Part shown: positions 6,562 through 9,937 of the stretch, piece by piece
Layout: each line of letters begins with the position of its first letter
Position numbering within the stretch: position 1 is the stretch's first letter
NCBI GenBank assembly: GCA_023269455.1
Contig: JAHFTG010000066.1
Span: forward strand, 1 to 9,937
Direction of reading: 5' to 3'
DNA: 9,937 bases
Source of the DNA: Opitutaceae bacterium
GTDB lineage: Bacteria; Verrucomicrobiota; Verrucomicrobiia; Opitutales; Opitutaceae
Translations under genes and position numbers: made by a program
Notes under the pieces: generated by a model
Seen by the model: the letters and a program-made list of their open reading frames with translations, nothing else
What the model was told of the DNA's origin: nothing
The model's database searches: none

Positions 6562-6812
6562 CGACAGGGGAGAAAGCGAGAACGGGCGGCGATGTCGAGC
6601 GGGGAGTGGGACGCGCGGGGATGGATATAAGCAATCGAGCCACGGAGTTTTTAACCACTAAAGGAATCGCCCAACGGGGCGATTCGGTGGGAGCGGTTTC
6701 GGCCAATGGCCTTCACGGTTGAGCGGAGGGGCGGCTGATGCCGCCGGGATTTCAGAGGGACGGGATAAATTTTGAATGGCTTTTGAGCGGGCGGAGGGTT
6801 TGGCATGCAGGC
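6562..6812. other. Divergent intergenic region between the two CxxC paralogues
   Basis: This stretch of about 250 bp separates two divergent paralogous genes and contains repeat copy A (6643-6748). An AT-rich patch GGATATAAGC near 6622-6631 reads TTATAT on the minus strand and is a possible -10 for the 6561 gene. No clear promoter for the rightward gene is visible outside the repeat. Confidence 0.4.
6643..6748 (+). repeat. 106-bp dispersed repeat, copy A
   Basis: This stretch matches 8369-8474 at 99 of 106 positions and 9642-9747 at 103 of 106, without gaps. It contains the perfect hairpin GAATCGCCC-AACG-GGGCGATTC (from 6664), a small GGCC-AAT-GGCC hairpin and GGCGGC-TGAT-GCCGCC at the right end. 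All three copies have the same orientation and lie between genes. The layout resembles REP/BIME-type intergenic repeats, but this family is not one I can name. The right end carries GGAGGGG and an ATG (6738), which extends the frame of the downstream gene. Confidence 0.93.
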
Positions 6813-7223
6813 GTGCGTTTTCGTCTCAGCATCGGCGGTCTGCTTTTTGCCTGGCTCTGCGCCAGCGGGGGGCTGCTGGACATCGCGCAGGTGTTTGCGT
6901 GGTCGCGGATGTGCGCGGGTTATGCGCAGACGATGCCGGTGCGCGAGGCGCTGACCGAGACGTTTGATCCGGCGAAGCCGTGCGAGATTTGCATGGCGGT
7001 GCTGAAGGTGCGCAAGGCGGACGAGGCCAAACGGTCGCCTGCATCGGCACCGGAGACATGGTCACTCGCCAAGGTCGTGTTGATTGCGGCGGAGGCCGAA
7101 GCGGTGGTTTCGGCCCCGGTGCTCGAAGCGTGGCCGGTGAGCGTGAATTGTTACGCGGAGGCGCGGTCTTATCCGGTGCCCGTGCCGCCGCCGCGAGGCG
7201 GGGCGGGTTTTGTGATCGGCTGA
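6813..7223 (+). CDS. Small exported CxxC protein of unknown function, paralogue 2
   Basis: The 136-residue product, from the GTG at 6813, aligns from its first residue with the divergent paralogue. It has a hydrophobic segment (LSIGGLLFAWLCASGGLL), then QVFAWSRMCAGYAQTMPVREALTETF and Cys57-Glu-Ile-Cys60, at exactly the same positions. Extra cysteines are at 16, 34 and 113. The C-terminus ends with VPVPPPRGGAGF, echoing the PPVPPPRG tail of the paralogue. The frame is also open to an ATG at 6738 that lies inside repeat A and has GGAGGGG at good spacing. That longer form would put 25 non-homologous residues before the signal segment, so I prefer GTG, with doubt, because its nearest GGAGGG is about 14 nt away. 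An intrinsic terminator directly follows the stop. Confidence 0.72.
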   Translation: MRFRLSIGGLLFAWLCASGGLLDIAQVFAWSRMCAGYAQTMPVREALTETFDPAKPCEICMAVLKVRKADEAKRSPASAPETWSLAKVVLIAAEAEAVVSAPVLEAWPVSVNCYAEARSYPVPVPPPRGGAGFVIG

Positions 7224-7267
7224 CTTCTTCCGCTTAGCGGAATGGGCGGGAGAAGGTTTTATTTTTT
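7224..7267 (+). terminator. Intrinsic terminator after the CxxC protein gene
   Basis: CTTCTTCCGC (7224-7233) pairs with GCGGGAGAAG (7246-7255) over 10 positions, including one U-G wobble, and is followed by GTTTTATTTTTT. It begins at the base after the stop codon. An inner hairpin TTCCGC-TTA-GCGGAA (7228-7242) competes for the left arm. Confidence 0.85.
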
Positions 7268-7333
7268 GGCGCGACGCCTGTGAACGGCGCGGGGCGTTGC
7301 GTGTATTCCGCAGGTTTGTGCGCCAGTATTTTT

Positions 7334-8347
7334 ATGAACTTTTTTATTTCTTCCAATCGTTGGGTGTCGGCATTTCCGAAGTCCGCCGGGCTTCGTTTTC
7401 TTCAGGCGGGGGCGGTCGGGCTGGCGGTCGCGGCCGGGGCTTCGATGGGTTACGGGTGCTCGGTGTGCGGGTGTTCGCTGAGCTCGGACTGGGCGGCGCA
7501 GGGCTACAGCAGCATGCCGGGCTGGCAGGCCAGCGTGCGCTACGAATACTCGAAGTCCTCGCAACTGCGCAGCGGCGACAGCTCGATTTCTTCGTCGAAT
7601 CCGTTCGTGGTGGCGTCGGCGGGGGAGACGCAGCAGAGCACATTCAACCGTGCGGCGATCCTCGGGCTGGACTACGCGGGCGACGGCGGTTGGGGCGTGG
7701 CGGCGGAGATTCCCTATATCGACCGCGATCACACCACGCTGGGCGCGGGCGACCCGACGACGACCAGTTCGCATGCTTCGGGGTTGGGCGATGTGCGGCT
7801 GCTGGGACGTTATCAGGTGCATTCGATGAAACGGAGCTGGGGTTTCCAGTTCGGGCTTAAACTGCCGACGGGCGGGTTTCATCAGAACTTCGACGCGGGG
7901 TTTGGCGCGGGGAGTCCGCTCGATCGCGGTCTTCAGCTAGGGACGGGCACGACGGATGCGTTGGCGGGGGTGTCGTATTTCTCGCGGTTAAACACGCATC
8001 TCGGCACATTTGCCTCGGTCATGGCGGACCAGCCGCTGACGGAGAGGGAAAACTTCCTGCCGTCGGCCAGTCTCACGGTGAACCTGGGCGCGCGCTTGCT
8101 CAACACGAGCTGGCTGACGCCACAGTTGCAGGTGAACACGCGGTTCGACGCGCGCGAACGCGGCGACGAGGGTGATGTGGACAACAGCGGCGGGACGTTT
8201 GTTTACCTGAGTCCCGGGGTGACGGCGGAGATCGGCGAGCACGCGAGTGCCTTCGCGTTTTTCCAGGTGCCGGTTTATCAATACGCGAACGGCGTCCAGT
8301 TGGAGCCGCGCTGGCTGCTGTCGCTGGGCGTGCGGTATCAGCTCTGA
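7334..8347 (+). CDS. Outer-membrane beta-barrel protein with N-terminal CSVCGC motif
   Basis: The 337-residue product has a signal-like segment (AGAVGLAVAAGASMGYG, 25-41) followed at once by Cys42-Ser-Val-Cys45-Gly-Cys47-SLSSDW. The rest shows alternating strand patterns with aromatic girdles, for example WQASVRYEYSKSSQLRSGD, WGVAAEIPYIDRD, GDVRLLGRYQV, WGFQFGLKLPTGGF and a C-terminal LLSLGVRYQL ending in an amphipathic strand. This fits a 12-strand-type outer-membrane channel of the 'MetA-pathway of phenol degradation/transporter' superfamily, which is often annotated simply as a transporter. The Cys cluster probably sits on the periplasmic side and could bind metal, which is inference. I chose ATG 7334; the frame is open back to 7280. 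The start lies in a T/A-rich stretch with no Shine-Dalgarno. A terminator separates it from the gene before. Confidence 0.8.
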   Translation: MNFFISSNRWVSAFPKSAGLRFLQAGAVGLAVAAGASMGYGCSVCGCSLSSDWAAQGYSSMPGWQASVRYEYSKSSQLRSGDSSISSSNPFVVASAGETQQSTFNRAAILGLDYAGDGGWGVAAEIPYIDRDHTTLGAGDPTTTSSHASGLGDVRLLGRYQVHSMKRSWGFQFGLKLPTGGFHQNFDAGFGAGSPLDRGLQLGTGTTDALAGVSYFSRLNTHLGTFASVMADQPLTERENFLPSASLTVNLGARLLNTSWLTPQLQVNTRFDARERGDEGDVDNSGGTFVYLSPGVTAEIGEHASAFAFFQVPVYQYANGVQLEPRWLLSLGVRYQL

Positions 8348-8368
8348 GCCGAGTCTGAGGGTCGGAAT

Positions 8369-8474
8369 CGGAATGTTTAACCACTCAGGGAATCGCCCAA
8401 CGGGGCGATTCTCTGGGAGCGGCTTCGGCCAATGGCCTTCACGGTTGAGCGGAGGGGCGGCTGATGCCGCCGGG
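8369..8474 (+). repeat. 106-bp dispersed repeat, copy B
   Basis: This copy lies between the convergent stops of the barrel gene (8347) and the PepSY gene (8491). It differs from copy A at seven positions. Four of these flank the main hairpin: TCAGG replaces TAAAG on the left and TCTGG replaces GGTGG on the right. The changes lengthen the stem to about 15 pairs, counting wobbles. In this position it could act as a bidirectional transcript end. Confidence 0.93.
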
Positions 8475-8490
8475 GTGGTTTTTGCCTCGA

Positions 8491-9624
8491 TCACGAGCGG
8501 CGCTTCGGGAAGAAGCGCCGCCAGCTCAGGGCGAAGCCGGTGCAGATGAGGACGAGGGCGCCGAGCGTGGCGAGTGCGCCCAGGGTTGCGCCCACGAGGC
8601 CGCCGGCTTCGCCGGTGTGGACGGGCTTGGCGAGCGTGCGGAGGGCGCGCGCGAACGGATAGTCGGAGAGGCTTTCGTCGCGGAGGATTTCGCCGGTGAA
8701 GGGATTGACGACGAGCTGGCGCGGGACGGGCGAGAGCGAACCGGTTTCGCGGATGGCGATGGTGATCGGCGGAGTTGTGGGTTGAGGGTTGAGAGTCGGG
8801 GGATTGGCGCCGGGGCGGCGGGCGTTACCGAGGCGGAGGGTGATCGATTCCCACGAGGGAGCGGCGGTCTGCGCGAGGGCAAGGAGTGCGGCGGGATCGA
8901 GCGGGCGGGCGCCTTCGGGGCGGGTGATGGAGGGAATGGGCGGGGTTTTGGAGAGGAGATCGGCGAGCGGTTTGTAGGCCATGAGCAGGCCGGTGATCGT
9001 GATGACGATGAGGAGAGGGAGGTTCCAGAAACCGAATACGTTGTGCCAGTTCCAGTCGCGGGCCTTGCCGGTGGCGCCGCGTATAAACCAGAGCGAGGGG
9101 CGCAGGACGCGCGCGGTCCATTGGCGCGGCCACCAGAGATAAAGGCCGGTGAGGCAGAGGAAGAGAAAGGCGGCGCAGGCGGCGCCGGTGATGTGGCCGG
9201 TGATCTTGCGGGTCGCTTGATCTTCGCCGCCGAGCCAGCGGTGGACGCGGAGGGTAAACTCAAAGAAGGAGCGGAGTCGCGGAGTAGCCGGTTCGACGGA
9301 ATCGCCGGTGTAGGGGTTGGCGTAAACGAGGCCGTCGCGGCCGAGGGCGATCATCACGGCGCGGGCGGGGTCGGCGTAAAAGGTGAGGGCGGAGGGCTTG
9401 GCGTCGGGCCAGTCTTCGCGGACACGGGAGAGGAGATCGGCGATGGGCAGGTGGACTGGATCGGCGGGTGGAGCGACGCGGGCGGCATCATGGTCGGCCC
9501 AGGCGAGGATCTGCGGCTGGAAGGACATGCAGAGGCCGGTGAAGGCCATCAACGCGATCACGAGGCCAGCCGTGAGGCCGGCGACAAGGTGGAGCCAGAA
9601 GAGGGCTTTGCGGCAACGGGACAT
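8491..9624 (-). CDS. PepSY-associated transmembrane protein
   Basis: The 377-residue product has four membrane helices: about 9-33 (FWLHLVAGLTAGLVIALMAFTGLC), 143-164 (GHITGAACAAFLFLCLTGLYLW), 195-217 and 342-367. It has the family signatures F-x-LRVHRWL (123-131), TGLYLWWPR (159-167), WNWHNVFGFW (191-200) and KPVHTGEAGG (333-342). Periplasmic PepSY-like segments (SALTFYADPARAVMIALGRDGLVYANPYTGD; QLVVNPFTGEIL) lie between the helices. Histidines 12, 128, 144, 194 and 336 are at helix edges and may bind haem. Relatives are found beside TonB-dependent receptors and are linked to iron or other metal uptake and reduction. I chose the ATG at 9624 because the family's N-terminus begins there; the frame runs on through repeat C to 9705, giving a spurious N-terminal extension. 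Confidence 0.92.
   Translation of the reverse strand: MSRCRKALFWLHLVAGLTAGLVIALMAFTGLCMSFQPQILAWADHDAARVAPPADPVHLPIADLLSRVREDWPDAKPSALTFYADPARAVMIALGRDGLVYANPYTGDSVEPATPRLRSFFEFTLRVHRWLGGEDQATRKITGHITGAACAAFLFLCLTGLYLWWPRQWTARVLRPSLWFIRGATGKARDWNWHNVFGFWNLPLLIVITITGLLMAYKPLADLLSKTPPIPSITRPEGARPLDPAALLALAQTAAPSWESITLRLGNARRPGANPPTLNPQPTTPPITIAIRETGSLSPVPRQLVVNPFTGEILRDESLSDYPFARALRTLAKPVHTGEAGGLVGATLGALATLGALVLICTGFALSWRRFFPKRRS
8779..8792 (+). repeat. Two tandem copies of the heptamer GGGTTGA inside the PepSY gene
   Basis: GGGTTGA occurs twice in a row, with a degenerate third unit to the left (GAGTTGT). On the coding strand this gives the T-L-N-P-Q-P-T-T stretch (about 277-284), a low-complexity linker between domains of the PepSY protein. 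Because 7 bp is not a multiple of 3, changes in copy number would shift the frame. Confidence 0.6.
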
Positions 9625-9641
9625 GCGAGGAACGGAGGCGT

Positions 9642-9747
9642 CGGAGTTTTTAACCACTAAAGGAATCGCCCAACGGGGCGATTCGGTGGGAGCGGTTGCG
9701 GCCAATGGCCTTCACGATTGAGCGGAGGGGCGGCTGATGCCGCAGGG
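9642..9747 (+). repeat. 106-bp dispersed repeat, copy C
   Basis: This copy differs from copy A at three positions only, one of them (C to A) breaking the last GCCGCC arm. It fills nearly all of the space between the coiled-coil gene (stop 9762) and the PepSY start (9624), leaving 17 bp on the PepSY side and 14 bp on the other. Confidence 0.93.
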
Positions 9748-9761
9748 GGGCGGAGGCCTCG

Positions 9762-9937
9762 TCAAGGCGCGGCGGGTTTCGGGGCGCGGGTTTCGTTGAG
9801 CTCGCGGACGACGTCGTTGTATTTGGCGACGAGGGCGTTGAAGTTGCGGATGCTGGCGTTGAGCTGGTCGCCGAGGTCGCGGATGCGGTCGTTGGACTGT
9901 TGCAGGCGTTCGTCGCGGAGGGCGACGGCGGCGCGCC
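9762..9937 (-). CDS. C-terminal part of a coiled-coil protein
   Basis: The frame enters from the right edge and ends with TGA at 9762-9764, giving about 58 residues. Part of it reads ERLQQSNDRIRDLGDQLNAS, followed by FNALVAKYNDVVRELNETRA and a PKPAAP tail. The spacing of L, I and V at heptad-like positions among charged and Gln/Asn residues indicates a coiled coil. No family is recognised from this fragment. It is on the same strand as, and directly upstream of, the PepSY gene, so the two may share a transcript that crosses repeat C. Confidence 0.7.
   Translation of the reverse strand, partial: RAAVALRDERLQQSNDRIRDLGDQLNASIRNFNALVAKYNDVVRELNETRAPKPAAP

Noticed and set aside
6362..6706. 114-codon minus-strand frame overlapping repeat A and the CxxC gene
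   Set aside because: It is in a different frame from the conserved CxxC protein and its N-terminus is repeat-derived.
8464..9660. 398-codon plus-strand frame opposite the PepSY gene, starting at the repeat B ATG
   Set aside because: The opposite strand encodes a convincing PepSY protein. The plus-strand product is a Gly/Glu/Ala-rich shadow.
9625..9705. PepSY protein starting inside repeat C with a TTG
   Set aside because: The 27 extra residues are read-through of the repeat; the same peptide (APTESPRWAIPLVVKNS) appears from copy A in an unrelated context.
6643..9747. Repeats as a CRISPR array
   Set aside because: Three 106-bp copies are spaced more than 1 kb apart with genes between them, and no cas genes are present.

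Overview
The window looks like chromosomal DNA from a GC-rich member of the Verrucomicrobia, most likely an Opitutaceae-like organism. This is inference from gene content: a PEP-CTERM surface protein, a type IV pilin-like protein with a near-match to the H-X9-DG C-terminal signature, a secreted protein with a C-terminal 'YDLQVSTDLITWTN...FYRL' module typical of that phylum, and genes that mostly lack a Shine-Dalgarno sequence. No tRNA, rRNA, CRISPR array, transposase or phage gene was seen.

Left part (1-3250, minus strand). The 5' part of a secreted sialidase/BNR-like gene runs off the left edge. Upstream of it lies metE, the cobalamin-independent methionine synthase, with all four zinc ligands. 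metE is preceded by a well-formed cobalamin riboswitch (about 2921-3165). Just upstream of that is an AT-rich, near-perfect palindrome (3209-3244) that looks like a repressor operator. metE therefore appears to be shut off when B12 is available and may also be under transcription-factor control.

Middle part (3301-6561, minus strand). In transcription order there is a PEP-CTERM protein, a pseudopilin-like protein, a His-containing secreted protein resembling the choice-of-anchor M / TIGR03769 group, and a CusF-like periplasmic copper-binding protein. The pseudopilin and the secreted protein overlap by ATGA, and a strong hairpin sits between the PEP-CTERM gene and the pseudopilin gene. Further upstream is a small exported CxxC protein of unknown function.

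Right part (6640-9937). A paralogue of the CxxC protein lies divergently (6813-7223, plus) and ends in an intrinsic terminator. It is followed by an outer-membrane beta-barrel protein with a Cys-rich CSVCGC motif just after its signal segment (7334-8347, plus). Convergent to these is a PepSY-type four-helix membrane protein (8491-9624, minus), and the C-terminus of a coiled-coil protein enters from the right edge. Three nearly identical 106-bp repeats (6643, 8369, 9642), all in the same orientation and rich in hairpins, lie in the gaps between these units.

Taken together, the CusF-like protein, two CxxC exported proteins, the CSVCGC barrel, the PepSY membrane protein and the His-containing surface protein suggest an envelope metal-handling locus, probably copper or another transition metal, with a sortase-like (PEP-CTERM) and pseudopilin-like surface component. 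The locus-level role is inference. The CxxC paralogue family and the 106-bp repeat family are the parts I could not assign to anything known.
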